A stretch of 45,488 nucleotides of DNA from DASQHM01 sp035632095. Lineage in GTDB: Bacteria; Pseudomonadota; Alphaproteobacteria; Ferrovibrionales; Ferrovibrionaceae. Below, piece by piece: positions 8,355 through 17,450 of the stretch; position 1 is the first letter of the stretch; every line of letters begins with the position of its first letter. The notes under the pieces were generated by a model. It saw only the letters and a list, made by a program, of their open reading frames with translations, had not been told where the DNA came from and did no database searches. Where the stretch lies: positions 1 to 45,488 of the forward strand of contig DASQHM010000173.1 in NCBI GenBank assembly GCA_035632095.1, given 5' to 3'. The position numbers and the translations under genes are program-made.

Positions 8355-9329
8355 TCAGGTCGGGCCGCGATAGTATTGGGGCATGGGAAAAGTTTGCTTA
8401 ACCTCGGCAAACTTCGGGTCGAGATCACGGGCAGGGGGCACGGGCAGTTTCTTCGCCGCGGCATCGAGCTTTTCGATCCGGTCGATGGTGCCTGGATGCG
8501 TCGAATAGAGCGACGTGGTTCCGGCGACATTGGCGGGTATGAGATCGAGCAGCGTGTGGAAGAAGCTCGAAGCCTTCAGCGGCTGATAGCCGGTCACCTT
8601 GAACACCTTGAGAATGTGCTGATCCGCCTCGTATTCATGGTCGCGCGAATAGCCGCTGGTGATCTGGTCGTAAAGCGGTCCTTCGAGCGCATCCAAGACC
8701 TGGCTGGTGACGAAGTTGCCGGCGCCGGCGCGCATGCGGGACGCGATCGCCTCCTTGCCGATCGAACCAAGTCCCTCGGTGAATTTCTTGTTCTTCATTT
8801 CCGCCAAGGCATGGCTCAATTCGGCGTGGCCCACTTCGTGCGAAATGACCGCCGCCAATTCGTCCTCGCTCGCCAGATAGCGGAGCAGGCCGCGGTTGAT
8901 GGCGAGCTTGCCGCCGGGCAGCGCCCAGGCGTTGACCGTGGAGTCGTCGACCACGACGATTTCCCATTGGAGTTTCGGCCGGGCGCTTGTGGCGAGCAGC
9001 GGCGCGGCGAACTTGGCGATATCCGATTGGACCTTGCTGTTGCGATAGGGGCCGCCGCTGCGCGCGATCATGCGCGGGTAGAGGCCCGTCCCCATCTGGA
9101 TTTCATCGTCTTCGCCGAGACTCATGCCCTCGAAGATCGATTGCGCGCCGCTGAAGATCTTGTCGAGGCCGAGACCGCCGCCTCTGGAAGGCGTGGGATC
9201 GGGCGCCCCGAAGGGGATCTTGAACTGGGCAAGCGCCGGCGTCGCCAGCAACGCGCCGATGCCGCCGAGCATGGTGCGGCGTTGCAGCATCGCCTTGCGG
9301 CGGAGGTCCGAGGATGGTTTGTGCAGCAT
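8355..9329 (-). CDS. M48-family zinc metalloprotease, exported
   Basis: 324 residues from the chosen start. The N-terminus RKAMLQRRTMLGGIGALLATPALAQ looks like a twin-arginine or Sec signal with an ALAQ cleavage site. The catalytic HEXXH motif is in ISHEVGHAELSHALAE, followed by a downstream glutamate in RDHEYEADQ, the M48 zinc site. Unlike HtpX or Oma1 it lacks several membrane helices, so it is probably a soluble periplasmic protease of the BepA/YcaL-like group involved in envelope quality control. The start at 9329 is preferred over 9377 because it lies just after the stop of the upstream cyclase gene and has AGGAG upstream. It is probably the last gene of the FecR-cyclase operon. Confidence 0.87.
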   Translation of the reverse strand: MLHKPSSDLRRKAMLQRRTMLGGIGALLATPALAQFKIPFGAPDPTPSRGGGLGLDKIFSGAQSIFEGMSLGEDDEIQMGTGLYPRMIARSGGPYRNSKVQSDIAKFAAPLLATSARPKLQWEIVVVDDSTVNAWALPGGKLAINRGLLRYLASEDELAAVISHEVGHAELSHALAEMKNKKFTEGLGSIGKEAIASRMRAGAGNFVTSQVLDALEGPLYDQITSGYSRDHEYEADQHILKVFKVTGYQPLKASSFFHTLLDLIPANVAGTTSLYSTHPGTIDRIEKLDAAAKKLPVPPARDLDPKFAEVKQTFPMPQYYRGPT

Positions 9330-9343
9330 GGTTGCGGGCGCTC

Positions 9344-11500
9344 CTATTTTGTCTTCAACACGAAAGCGCGGTTCCAATCGGGCGGCGGCGGCTCTTCAAG
9401 ATAGTGCTCGCAACGCTCCTGGTACAATTCGGCCGCCGGGTCGGTGCCGGCCAGGGCCGCGAACGCGTCCGCCGCCTGCCGGAAGCGGCGGCGGTAGTAG
9501 AGCGCCAAGGCTGAATGAAAGCGGATCACCGCCTCCGGCGCGGCGGCGCCGACTTCGCTGCGCCGTCCGACGACTTCGAACACCTTCACCGGAATATTCT
9601 TGCCCTTGACCACCAGCCGGTCGAGGCGGCGCAACAGATAGTCGTTGCCGGCGCCCCGGGCCGTGGTCTCGCTGATCATGATCCGCGTGCCGTATTCCTT
9701 GTTGGCGCCTTCGAGCCGCGACGCCAAGTTCACCATGTCGCCGGTGGCGGTGTAGTTGAACCGGGTGATGGAGCCCATGTTGCCGACAATGGCGATGCCC
9801 GTGTTCAGGCCGATGCGCGTGCCGATGGGCGGCAAGCCGTATTCGCCGACGACGACCTCGCGGTTGAATTTCTCGAGCCCGGCGACGCAATCCAGCGCGG
9901 CTTCGACGGCATGGCGCTCCGCCGATGGGTCGTCAAGCGGCGCATTCCAGATCGCCATCACCGCATCGCCGATGAACTTGTCGACATATCCGGAATTCCG
10001 CTCGATGGCCGAGGTCATGACCGTGAGATAACGGTTGAGAACCTCGACGAGGCGCTCCGGCGTTTCGCGCATGCGCTCGCTGATCGAGGTGAAACCCGCA
10101 ATGTCGGAAAAGAACACCGTGATCTTTCGCCGCTCGCCGCCGAGCCGCAAGGCCCCCGGATCGTTAGCGAGACGATCCACCAGCACGGGCGCCAGATAGT
10201 GGCGGAAGGCGTTGCGAATGCGCCGCCTTTCGCGGCCTTCGACCACGAAGCGATAGACGTAGACCCCCGCATAGACAAGTGCCGAGGCGGCGATCAGCGG
10301 CAAGAGCGGCAGCACCAGGCCATGAAGGAACGCAGCAAGCGCGACGGCGGCGTCGAGCAATGCGGCGATCGCGGCGTAGAGCGCGCCAAGGACCGGACCT
10401 CCGAAGAAGAACACAGCGCCGAGCGCGGCCGCTTGCAGGCATATCAGCAGCGGCGCGCCGAAGCCGATGGTGTCGAGCGAGATGCCTTTGACGATGGTGT
10501 TTACGGCAGCCGCGTGAATGTAGACGCCCGGGATCGTGTGCCGCTGGACCAACGGAGCAAATTCGTTGGATACCGGAACGGCGCACCGCTCGGGCGCCTT
10601 CGCAACGCCTTGGAGTGCGAATCGCGACGCCGGAATGTGCCGGTCTTCCACGTCCAGCGCCTCGCCGACGAGGACGATCTTGTCCTTGAAGTGGCGCGCG
10701 AAATAATCCGTGTCGCCCTTGTCGGCGCAGTGCCAAAGGTCGGCGAAGCTGTAGGTCGGCACTTCCGCGGCGCCGGTCGCGTAGTTCACCAGGAATGCAC
10801 GACCGGGCAGGGTTGCGCCGGCGCGGCGCGCAAGTTCGGCGGCGAACGACGTGACCTGCTTGCCGTCGGAGGTCGGCCACGCGGCCGGATAACGCCGCAC
10901 CACTTCATCCTCATCGAGAAGCAGGTTCAGGAGCCGCACGTTTCCGGCGCCGGCCGCGAGCAACTGGCCGCGATAGGGAGAGATGCTGGTGGCCGACAAC
11001 CTGACCTCACCCAGCACCAGCCGGCCGGGCCGGCCCACTTTCGCCAGCGACAGCAGGAACGGCCGGTCGTAGCCGCGCAACAGGTCGGGCTGATCCAAGC
11101 TGGTCGGGAACACATCGTCCACGCCGATCACCTTCGCACCCGCTCCGTCGATGGCTTCCAGGATCCGGCCGAGATAGGGCGTCCATGCGACTTTCGGCGT
11201 CGCGGAGAAGGGCGCGGTGCGATAGCTCTGTTCGTCGATGGCGACCACCACGACGCTGGAAGCTTCGGGCGGAAACAACGGGCCCTGCGCCCAAGTCCTG
11301 AGCGGCAGCAGCAGATCGATGCCGAGCCGGGTAAGGTAGTCGCCGGGCGGCGTCGCGGCGGCGATCCCTAAGACAACCGCCAGCACTCCGACGATCGCGG
11401 CGCGGCCCGTTGCAGCTCGCCGCAGCGCGTCGCGCGAGACCATCCCCCGGGCGCGTTCGGGAACGCGCACGAGCTGTTCCGCCAGAAGCGGTTTGTTCAT
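9344..11500 (-). CDS. CHASE2-domain class III adenylate/guanylate cyclase
   Basis: 718 residues. One membrane helix at about 34-50 leads into an extracytoplasmic CHASE2 sensor domain (about 60-345, with VVVVAIDEQSY and VDDVFPTS). Three further helices follow at about 348-418. The cytoplasmic catalytic domain spans about 458-640: FFSDIAGFT with metal-binding Asp466, DKFIGDAVMAIW with Asp512, and VNLASRLEG with the Asn and Arg that stabilise the transition state. All catalytic residues needed for cNMP synthesis are present. Its start overlaps the stop of the FecR-like gene by four bases, matching the frequent FecR-CHASE2 association. I judge it active; cAMP versus cGMP is not resolved. Confidence 0.92.
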   Translation of the reverse strand: MNKPLLAEQLVRVPERARGMVSRDALRRAATGRAAIVGVLAVVLGIAAATPPGDYLTRLGIDLLLPLRTWAQGPLFPPEASSVVVVAIDEQSYRTAPFSATPKVAWTPYLGRILEAIDGAGAKVIGVDDVFPTSLDQPDLLRGYDRPFLLSLAKVGRPGRLVLGEVRLSATSISPYRGQLLAAGAGNVRLLNLLLDEDEVVRRYPAAWPTSDGKQVTSFAAELARRAGATLPGRAFLVNYATGAAEVPTYSFADLWHCADKGDTDYFARHFKDKIVLVGEALDVEDRHIPASRFALQGVAKAPERCAVPVSNEFAPLVQRHTIPGVYIHAAAVNTIVKGISLDTIGFGAPLLICLQAAALGAVFFFGGPVLGALYAAIAALLDAAVALAAFLHGLVLPLLPLIAASALVYAGVYVYRFVVEGRERRRIRNAFRHYLAPVLVDRLANDPGALRLGGERRKITVFFSDIAGFTSISERMRETPERLVEVLNRYLTVMTSAIERNSGYVDKFIGDAVMAIWNAPLDDPSAERHAVEAALDCVAGLEKFNREVVVGEYGLPPIGTRIGLNTGIAIVGNMGSITRFNYTATGDMVNLASRLEGANKEYGTRIMISETTARGAGNDYLLRRLDRLVVKGKNIPVKVFEVVGRRSEVGAAAPEAVIRFHSALALYYRRRFRQAADAFAALAGTDPAAELYQERCEHYLEEPPPPDWNRAFVLKTK

Positions 11501-12279
11501 TGGTCGACGGCGACCGTTCGACTGGCCAGCGTATTCGGCAGGTCAAGATCGGGATCGACCAAGAACAGCATGGTCAACGTGTGCCCGTCGGGACCGGCGA
11601 CTTCGACCTTATATGGCATGCCGCGCGCCAGTGCGGGCGCCTGCTTCGGATAGGCCACGAAACTCTCGTTGGTCTCGCCTTGCCAGATTTGCATTGGCGG
11701 CTTGGCGTCCATGGCGAAGACTCTGACCGTGGACTTCCCAGGCATGCCGCGCGGCCAGACGAAAGTCGGAGTTCCGGATTTGGTCACGCGTTCGATCCAG
11801 CCCTTGCCCTGGAATGGTGTGATCCGGTTGATCGTCGCCCCGGCTTCGCGCGCATCCGCGGCAACGACCGGCTTCGCCGGCTCGCAATTCCCCGCACGCT
11901 CCTTCTTGATGTTTCCGCCCTGGTCGGTGCTCCCGCCGCGCGCGACTGTGAGGGTTCCACCGGTCACATGCTCGACCAAGCAGCCGTCGAGATGACTGAG
12001 CGTCACCTTCGCGCCTTGACTCAAATGCAGTTGCTGATGTTCGAACACATAGTCCATCGGCTTCAAGCCGTCGGCCTGACCCTCAACTGACTCGACAAGC
12101 GCTACCGCACTTGTGTCGTCGCTGTTCGGCTGCGCTTGCTGGTTTTGCGGCGGGTTCTTGGAGGATTTCCCCAAGATCGTACCGCCGATAATTCTATCGA
12201 GACCGTTTTGCGCATCGGCCGGCGAAGCGGCTAGCGGCATGAGGACCAATGCCGCAAGTAGTATCGAACGCGTGCGCAT
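11497..12279 (-). CDS. FecR-like periplasmic protein
   Basis: 260 residues with a signal peptide (about 1-23, ending SPADA). The region around residues 58-115 (ALVESVEGQADGLKP, then LHLSQGAKVTLSHLDG) has the FecR-domain pattern of a sheet-rich scaffold. The C-terminal half (WIERVTKSGTPTFVWP, then KVEVAGPDGHTLTMLF) resembles an Ig-like sheet domain. In other bacteria FecR-domain proteins are encoded beside CHASE2 cyclases, and here the two genes overlap by four bases. It probably acts on or with the CHASE2 sensor in the periplasm. It is not next to a sigma factor, so it is not a classical FecR anti-sigma partner. Confidence 0.72.
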   Translation of the reverse strand: MRTRSILLAALVLMPLAASPADAQNGLDRIIGGTILGKSSKNPPQNQQAQPNSDDTSAVALVESVEGQADGLKPMDYVFEHQQLHLSQGAKVTLSHLDGCLVEHVTGGTLTVARGGSTDQGGNIKKERAGNCEPAKPVVAADAREAGATINRITPFQGKGWIERVTKSGTPTFVWPRGMPGKSTVRVFAMDAKPPMQIWQGETNESFVAYPKQAPALARGMPYKVEVAGPDGHTLTMLFLVDPDLDLPNTLASRTVAVDQ

Positions 12280-12415
12280 GAAGGCACCCCCCGCGAAGCT
12301 TGCGCGGATTTTACATCCCCACTGTGGGCCGGTCCAGAAACGCCGCGGACCTCGGCGAATTCCGCGGGTTTCGGTGCTAAAGTCGCGGCGACTTGGTGCG
12401 CTTTTGGAGGCGTCC

Positions 12416-13066
12416 GTGGCACTATCGATTCGCGCTGTTTTATGGGATTTCGGCGGCGTAATCCTGTCCAGCCCTTTCGAGGCCTTTAACAGGTACGAAG
12501 ACGCTCATGGCTTGCCGCGGAATTTCATCCGGCGATTGAACGCCACCAATCCGGATACCAACGCCTGGGCGCAGCTAGAACGCAGCGCCGTGAACATCGA
12601 GGAGTTCTGCCGGTTGTTCGAGGCCGAAGCTTTGGCAGCAGGCCATCGCCTCGATGCCAACCACGTGCTGGCGATCCTAAGCGGCGACATTCGGCCGGAG
12701 ATGGTCGCGGCGCTCAAATCTGTGAAGCAGCGCTACGTGGTGGCGTGCCTGACCAACAATGTCCGCGCCGGCGACGGCCCGGCGATGTCGCGTTCGCCGG
12801 AGAAGGCGTCCGCCGTGGCGGAAATCATGGCGCTGTTCGACCACGTCATCGAATCTAGCCGCATCGGCGTCCGCAAGCCCGAGCCGAGCTTCTATCGGCT
12901 TGCCTGCGAACGGCTGGCGATCCAGCCCGAGGAGGCTGTCTATCTGGACGATCTCGGCATCAACCTCAAGCCCGCCAAGGCAATGGGCATGCGCACCATC
13001 AAGGTGGAGAGCGCCGAGCAAGCCATCGCGGAGCTGGAAGCGGTGCTCGGTCATCCGGTCCGCTGA
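12416..13066 (+). CDS. HAD-IA family hydrolase
   Basis: 216 residues. Motif I is LWDFGGVI (nucleophile Asp in DFGGV; the usual second Asp is Gly, as in the YihX/epoxide-hydrolase-N-like subgroup). Motif II is ACLTNN, motif III GVRKPEPSFY, and motif IV VYLDDLGINLKPAKAMGM. These make a soluble haloacid-dehalogenase-superfamily hydrolase, probably a phosphatase, with an alpha-helical cap between motifs I and II. The frame is open back to 12113, but GGAGG at 12406-12410 and the family N-terminus fix the GTG at 12416. The substrate is not predictable from the sequence. It is convergent with the kinase gene. Confidence 0.87.
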   Translation: MALSIRAVLWDFGGVILSSPFEAFNRYEDAHGLPRNFIRRLNATNPDTNAWAQLERSAVNIEEFCRLFEAEALAAGHRLDANHVLAILSGDIRPEMVAALKSVKQRYVVACLTNNVRAGDGPAMSRSPEKASAVAEIMALFDHVIESSRIGVRKPEPSFYRLACERLAIQPEEAVYLDDLGINLKPAKAMGMRTIKVESAEQAIAELEAVLGHPVR

Positions 13067-13084
13067 TCCGGAGCGTGCCAGCGC

Positions 13085-15658
13085 TTATGACGCTTTGGCG
13101 AGCACCGGAATGGTGGCGGCGACGGCCGCTTTCAACGCTCCGGCCGAGAGGTCGCTCTTGTTGAGCACGCCGATGCCGCGCGACTGCAACCCGGCCGCGG
13201 TCTGATGATCGAGACTCATGGCCGAAAGCACGACGATGGGCACATGACGGCCGCGGGCATCGTCGGCGAGCTTGTCGATGGTGGTCAGGCCGTCCCAGCC
13301 CGGCATTCTCAAATCGAGCAGGATCAAGTCCGGCTGCCAGTCGCGCACCAAGGCCAACCCCTTGGCGCCGTTCTCCGCCCAAACGAATTCCGTCCGCCAA
13401 TCTAGGGTCGTGATCAGCGCTTCGAGCAGCTTGGCGGCCATCGGGTCGTCGTCGATGCAGAGGAGACGAATGGCCTTTGCCGGGACCACGTCATCGCCAA
13501 GCGGAGCCGGCGCCTTCTCGGGCCCGCCTTGGTCCCGCGTCCGCTCAGCCGGCATGGCGACGGTGACGGCGGTCCCGCGCCCGACATCACTCACGATCTC
13601 CAACCGGCCGCCATGCAGCTCGGTCAAAGCCTTGCACAACGGCAACCCCAGACCGCTGCCCTCGTATTTGCGGCCGAACCCGGCCTCGAGCTGAACGAAG
13701 GGCTCCAGCGCGCGCGGAATGTCCCGCGGCGCGATGCCGATGCCGGTATCCGTCACGATGATGTCGAGACCGCCGTCGCCGCGATGCACGGCCGCGATTT
13801 CTACGCGTCCGCCCTCGGGCGTGAACTTCACGGCGTTGGTCAACAGATTGAGCGCGATCTGCTTGAGCTTGCGCGCGTCGCCGAAGAACCGGGGCAGGTC
13901 CGGCGGCAGCGCCTCGTCGAGCGTCAACCGGGCCCGTTCGCCCCGCTCGCGAACCATCCGCGTCGCCGAAGCGATGATCTCCGACACATCGAACTCGCTC
14001 TCTTCGAGATCGAGCTTGCCTGCCTCGGCCTTGGCGACGTCGAGAATGTCCTGGATCACAGCCAGCAGATGCTGGCCGCTTTCGTTGATGTCGCGTGCGT
14101 ATTCCCCGTATTGGTGGACGCCGAGCGGCCCGAACAGCTCGTTCGCCATGATGTCGGAAAATCCGATGATGGCGTTGAGCGGCGTGCGAAGCTCGTGGCT
14201 CATATTGGCCAGGAACTCTGTCTTGCTGCGGTTGGCGAACTCCGCGGCTTCGACGGCGGCCGTCAAGCGGTGCTCGCCGGCCTTTCGGTCGGTGATATCG
14301 AGCACATAACCGTCCATGAACCGGCGATTGCCTTCCGGGTCCTTCCCCCACCAGGAACGCTCCATCATCCAGCGCGTCTCGCCGGTCACCGGATGAACGA
14401 AACGGAACTCGATCTGAAGATCCTCGCCCGTCAGCTCCTGGCGGCGTGACGCTTCCATGTAGCGATGTTGATCGTCGGGATGGATAGCGCTGATCCACGC
14501 CCTGAGGTTCGCGCGGCCGGATTCCGCGACGGTGCCGACGAGGAAGGCCGCGTCCGCGCCGAAGATGCTCGCGCTCTTCTCGCCGATCTCGCGGCGGTAG
14601 AAGGCGAGCCCTCGAATGTTGTCGACGAAGGACATGAAGCGCGCCTCGTTCCGGCGGGCCGCATCCTGCGCCTCCTTGACGGCGGAAATATCCATGGTCA
14701 CGGAGACGAAGCCGCCGTCGGCCGTCCGGCGGTCGTTCACCATCAGCCAGCGCCCGTCGGCGAGCTTCAATTCGACGCTGCTGGACGGATTGCGGCGCTG
14801 TTCCAGGCGCCGGGCGACGAATTCCTCCGGCTTAAGTCCGCGCAAGTCGTAAACCCCGCGGGCGATGCCGATGCGCAGGCCCTCGGCATATTCGATGCCG
14901 GGCTTCAGCACGTCCGCGATGCCGCTGTTGATCTCCCGGAAACGGCGATTGCAAACCACCAAGCGGTCGTCGATGTCGAACAGGCAAAAGCCTTCCTGCA
15001 TCGCGTCGAGCGCGGCGGCCGTGCGACTCTGCGTGAGGTGGCGGTTGACGGCAGCCTCCGCGAGCTCCGTCTCGTCGCGGCACGCGCCGCGATAACCCTG
15101 GAAGCGCTGCTCGGCATCGAACAGCGGGCGCGCGTTCATGCGCATGTGGCGCCGATGGCCGAGCGTGTCGGTAATGCTGAACATTGCGTCGCGGACAGGC
15201 TTGCGGTCGCTGATGTCGATGCGGTATTCCGGCGCCTCGGGATGCGCGTTCAAACGCTCGAACACATCGGTCAGGTTCAGGCCCACGATGTCTTGCGGCT
15301 TGATGCCGTAAAGGTCCAGCACGCGCTCCGACACAAATGTCAATCGCAGCGCCGCGTCGGTCTCGAAGACGAAATCCGTGACCATGTCCATCAAGTCTTC
15401 GAAGCGCCGGTCGGCTTCATGGCGCGCATCGATCGTCGCGCTCAGGCGCTTGGCGGTGCTGCGTGCGCGGCGCCTCGCCTCGATCAGCCAGGTCCGGAGG
15501 TACCAGAGCATCGGCAACGGCAACAGGACCCCGATCAGCAGGATCGACCGCAGCCAGATCGCATCGCTGACCAACATGGCCATCGTCGAAACCGCGCCGA
15601 CCGCCAAGGTGGCTTTCGTTGCGATGGAAAGCGTTGCAAGGGAGGGGCGTCGCGACAT
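13085..15658 (-). CDS. PleC/DivJ-like PAS histidine kinase with C-terminal receiver
   Basis: 857 residues. Two hydrophobic segments (about 15-32 and 36-58) anchor it. PAS modules lie at about 85-200, 208-330 (a PAS_7-like EGFCLFD type) and 335-460. The dimerisation domain SKTEFLANMSHELRTPLNAI has His488, and the following FGPLG..YGEYARDI segment is typical of the PleC/DivJ group. HATPase boxes (DTGIGI and GSGLGL) follow, then a receiver from about 729 (LLCIDDD) with Asp782 in LLDLRMP. The receiver's usual K-P motif is N-K-S, so output may be atypical. A perfect CtrA-type site lies 115 bases upstream. No cognate regulator gene is adjacent. Confidence 0.9.
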   Translation of the reverse strand: MSRRPSLATLSIATKATLAVGAVSTMAMLVSDAIWLRSILLIGVLLPLPMLWYLRTWLIEARRRARSTAKRLSATIDARHEADRRFEDLMDMVTDFVFETDAALRLTFVSERVLDLYGIKPQDIVGLNLTDVFERLNAHPEAPEYRIDISDRKPVRDAMFSITDTLGHRRHMRMNARPLFDAEQRFQGYRGACRDETELAEAAVNRHLTQSRTAAALDAMQEGFCLFDIDDRLVVCNRRFREINSGIADVLKPGIEYAEGLRIGIARGVYDLRGLKPEEFVARRLEQRRNPSSSVELKLADGRWLMVNDRRTADGGFVSVTMDISAVKEAQDAARRNEARFMSFVDNIRGLAFYRREIGEKSASIFGADAAFLVGTVAESGRANLRAWISAIHPDDQHRYMEASRRQELTGEDLQIEFRFVHPVTGETRWMMERSWWGKDPEGNRRFMDGYVLDITDRKAGEHRLTAAVEAAEFANRSKTEFLANMSHELRTPLNAIIGFSDIMANELFGPLGVHQYGEYARDINESGQHLLAVIQDILDVAKAEAGKLDLEESEFDVSEIIASATRMVRERGERARLTLDEALPPDLPRFFGDARKLKQIALNLLTNAVKFTPEGGRVEIAAVHRGDGGLDIIVTDTGIGIAPRDIPRALEPFVQLEAGFGRKYEGSGLGLPLCKALTELHGGRLEIVSDVGRGTAVTVAMPAERTRDQGGPEKAPAPLGDDVVPAKAIRLLCIDDDPMAAKLLEALITTLDWRTEFVWAENGAKGLALVRDWQPDLILLDLRMPGWDGLTTIDKLADDARGRHVPIVVLSAMSLDHQTAAGLQSRGIGVLNKSDLSAGALKAAVAATIPVLAKAS

Positions 15659-15772
15659 ACGGGAACCTTCGCCGAGGCAGCGGAGAGGAATGGCCCTCGG
15701 CCCGGCCGAAGACGCCCTGCACGAGTGCCGGGAAGCACACGTGCTTGCGCGACAATTGTCGGCCGGAGATCG

Positions 15773-15787
15773 TTAATGAATGGTTAA
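15773..15787 (-). promoter_or_regulatory. CtrA-type binding site upstream of the PAS kinase gene
   Basis: On the minus strand the bases read TTAACCATTCATTAAC. This is an exact TTAA-N7-TTAAC and also carries the TTAACCAT half-site form. It is 115-129 bases upstream of the kinase start at 15658 and overlaps the TAA stop codon of the sufU-like gene. The spacing is similar to the site ahead of the pilin gene. Regulation by CtrA is inferred from the match only. Confidence 0.6.
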
Positions 15788-16218
15788 TTCGGCTTTGCGG
15801 CGGCGGCCTCAACCGCCTGAGTCAGCGCGCGAAACGGCAATAGCACGCAGGCGTGGCGGCTGCGGTGCTGGGCCACGGGAGCGAACGCCGCCAACTCGGG
15901 CCACGGCAGGGCCGTTGTTTCGGCAGGCTTCTTCAGCAGCTCGGCAACCGCTGTCATGACCCGCTGCAACTCGCCGGCGTCCCGGCCGGCCGCGTGCCGC
16001 CCGATCACCGAGGCGGACGCCTGGCAAAGCAGGCATGCCCGCACATCATGGCCGATGGCGGCGATCTTGCCGCCGGATAATTTGACGTCGAGCGTCACGC
16101 GGTCGCCGCAGAGAGGATTGTCCACGGTCGCCGTGCCATCCGGCGACGGCAGCCGTCCGGCGCCGGCCGCATCGGCGGCGAGGCGCAGCAGCTCCGTCTG
16201 ATAGATATCGTCGTTCAT
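15784..16218 (-). CDS. sufU: SufU/NifU-type Fe-S scaffold or sulfurtransferase
   Basis: 144 residues of the IscU/SufU family. The three conserved cysteine regions are NPLCGDRV (near residue 37), ACLLCQASAS (about 61-64) and RHACVLLPF (near 123). The GDR after the first cysteine is the SufU-like form, in which Cys/Asp bind zinc and the protein accepts sulfur from SufS. Its start overlaps the stop of sufS by four bases. It is the last gene of the coxD-to-sufU operon. No sufB, sufC or sufD is nearby, so it may serve molybdenum-enzyme maturation rather than general Fe-S supply. Confidence 0.82.
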   Translation of the reverse strand: MNDDIYQTELLRLAADAAGAGRLPSPDGTATVDNPLCGDRVTLDVKLSGGKIAAIGHDVRACLLCQASASVIGRHAAGRDAGELQRVMTAVAELLKKPAETTALPWPELAAFAPVAQHRSRHACVLLPFRALTQAVEAAAAKPN

Positions 16219-17447
16219 CGCTTCAGCCGGCCGAGCGCGTCATCGAGGCCGCCGAGCAGCGCGTCGATGTCGCTTGCGTCGTTGTAGCAAACCAGGCTTG
16301 CGCGCGTGGTTCCGGTCACGCCGAAGCGCTCCATCAGCGGCTGCGCGCAATGATGGCCGCCGCGCAGCGCCACGCCGTGCCGGTCGAGCATCTGGCAAAT
16401 GTCGTGCGGATGCGCGCCCGCAACGGCGAAGGAGACGATCGGCAAACGCGCCTGCAATCCGTTCGGGCCGATGACCCGCAAGCGGCTGCGCCCGATCGCG
16501 CCGAGGCCGTCGAGCAGGCGGCCGGTAAGACCGCTCAGATGGGCATGCGCGGCCTCGAGGTCGAGCGCCGCGATCCAGTCGGCGGCAACGCCGAGACCCA
16601 CCGCCTGGGCGATTGGCGGCGTGCCCGCCTCGAAGCGATGGGGCGGATCGGCGTACGTCGTCTTCGCGAGCGTGACCTGCCGGATCATCTCGCCGCCGCC
16701 GAGAAAGGGCGGCATCGAAGCCAGGAGATCGGCGCGGCCCCAAAGAACCCCGACGCCGTTCGGGCCATGCATCTTGTGGCCGGCGAGGGCATAGAAATCG
16801 ACCCCGAGCGAGCGAAGGTCAACCGGCCCATGCGGGGCGCGCTGTGCGCCATCCAGCAGCACCTTGGCGCCGTGGGCGCGCGCGGCCGCGACGACGCGCG
16901 CCACGTCGGTCTCAGCGCCGGTCACGTTGGACGCATGGGTCACGGCAATGAGACGGGTGCGCTTGCCGACCAGGCGATCCAGCGCGCCGAGATCCAATCG
17001 GCCCTCGTCGGTCACCGGCAAAGCCTTCAACACCACCCCGCGACGGTCGCGCAAGAGCTGCCACGGCACGATGTTGCTGTGGTGCTCCAGCTCCGAAATC
17101 AGCACCTCGTCGCCGGCCGAAAGCGTGGCGCCGAAGCTGTAGGCGACAAGGTTTATCGCGGCGGTGCAGCCCGACGTGAATATGATCTCGTCGGAGCTCG
17201 CGGCATTCAGGTATCGCGCCAGTTTCCCGCGGGCGGCCTCGTAGGCCTCGGTCGCTGCTTCCGCGAGGTAGTGCACCGAGCGAAGCACGTTTGCCCGCGC
17301 CTTGGTTTCGTGCGCGACGACGGCATCGAGCACCGCCTGCGGCACTTGCGACGTGGCCCCGTTGTCGAGGTAGTGCAGGGCATGCCCGTGCACCTGGGTC
17401 GCCAGGATGGGAAACTGCCGGCGGATTGCGGCGACGTCGAAACTCAC
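16215..17447 (-). CDS. sufS: SufS-type (group II) cysteine desulfurase
   Basis: 410 residues, the normal SufS length. The PLP-binding lysine is in ALAGHKMHGPNGVGVL (about residue 230), and the catalytic cysteine is in RGGHHCAQPL (about residue 365) in the short-loop group II context. HASNVTG and ISELEHHSN segments are also typical. The enzyme takes sulfur from cysteine as persulfide. Its gene sits between the MocA-like gene (three-base gap) and sufU (four-base overlap). In Rhodobacter capsulatus a NifS-like desulfurase passes sulfur to XdhC-bound molybdenum cofactor. The same role here is inferred from gene order. Confidence 0.92.
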   Translation of the reverse strand: MSFDVAAIRRQFPILATQVHGHALHYLDNGATSQVPQAVLDAVVAHETKARANVLRSVHYLAEAATEAYEAARGKLARYLNAASSDEIIFTSGCTAAINLVAYSFGATLSAGDEVLISELEHHSNIVPWQLLRDRRGVVLKALPVTDEGRLDLGALDRLVGKRTRLIAVTHASNVTGAETDVARVVAAARAHGAKVLLDGAQRAPHGPVDLRSLGVDFYALAGHKMHGPNGVGVLWGRADLLASMPPFLGGGEMIRQVTLAKTTYADPPHRFEAGTPPIAQAVGLGVAADWIAALDLEAAHAHLSGLTGRLLDGLGAIGRSRLRVIGPNGLQARLPIVSFAVAGAHPHDICQMLDRHGVALRGGHHCAQPLMERFGVTGTTRASLVCYNDASDIDALLGGLDDALGRLKR

Positions 17448-17450
17448 GCG

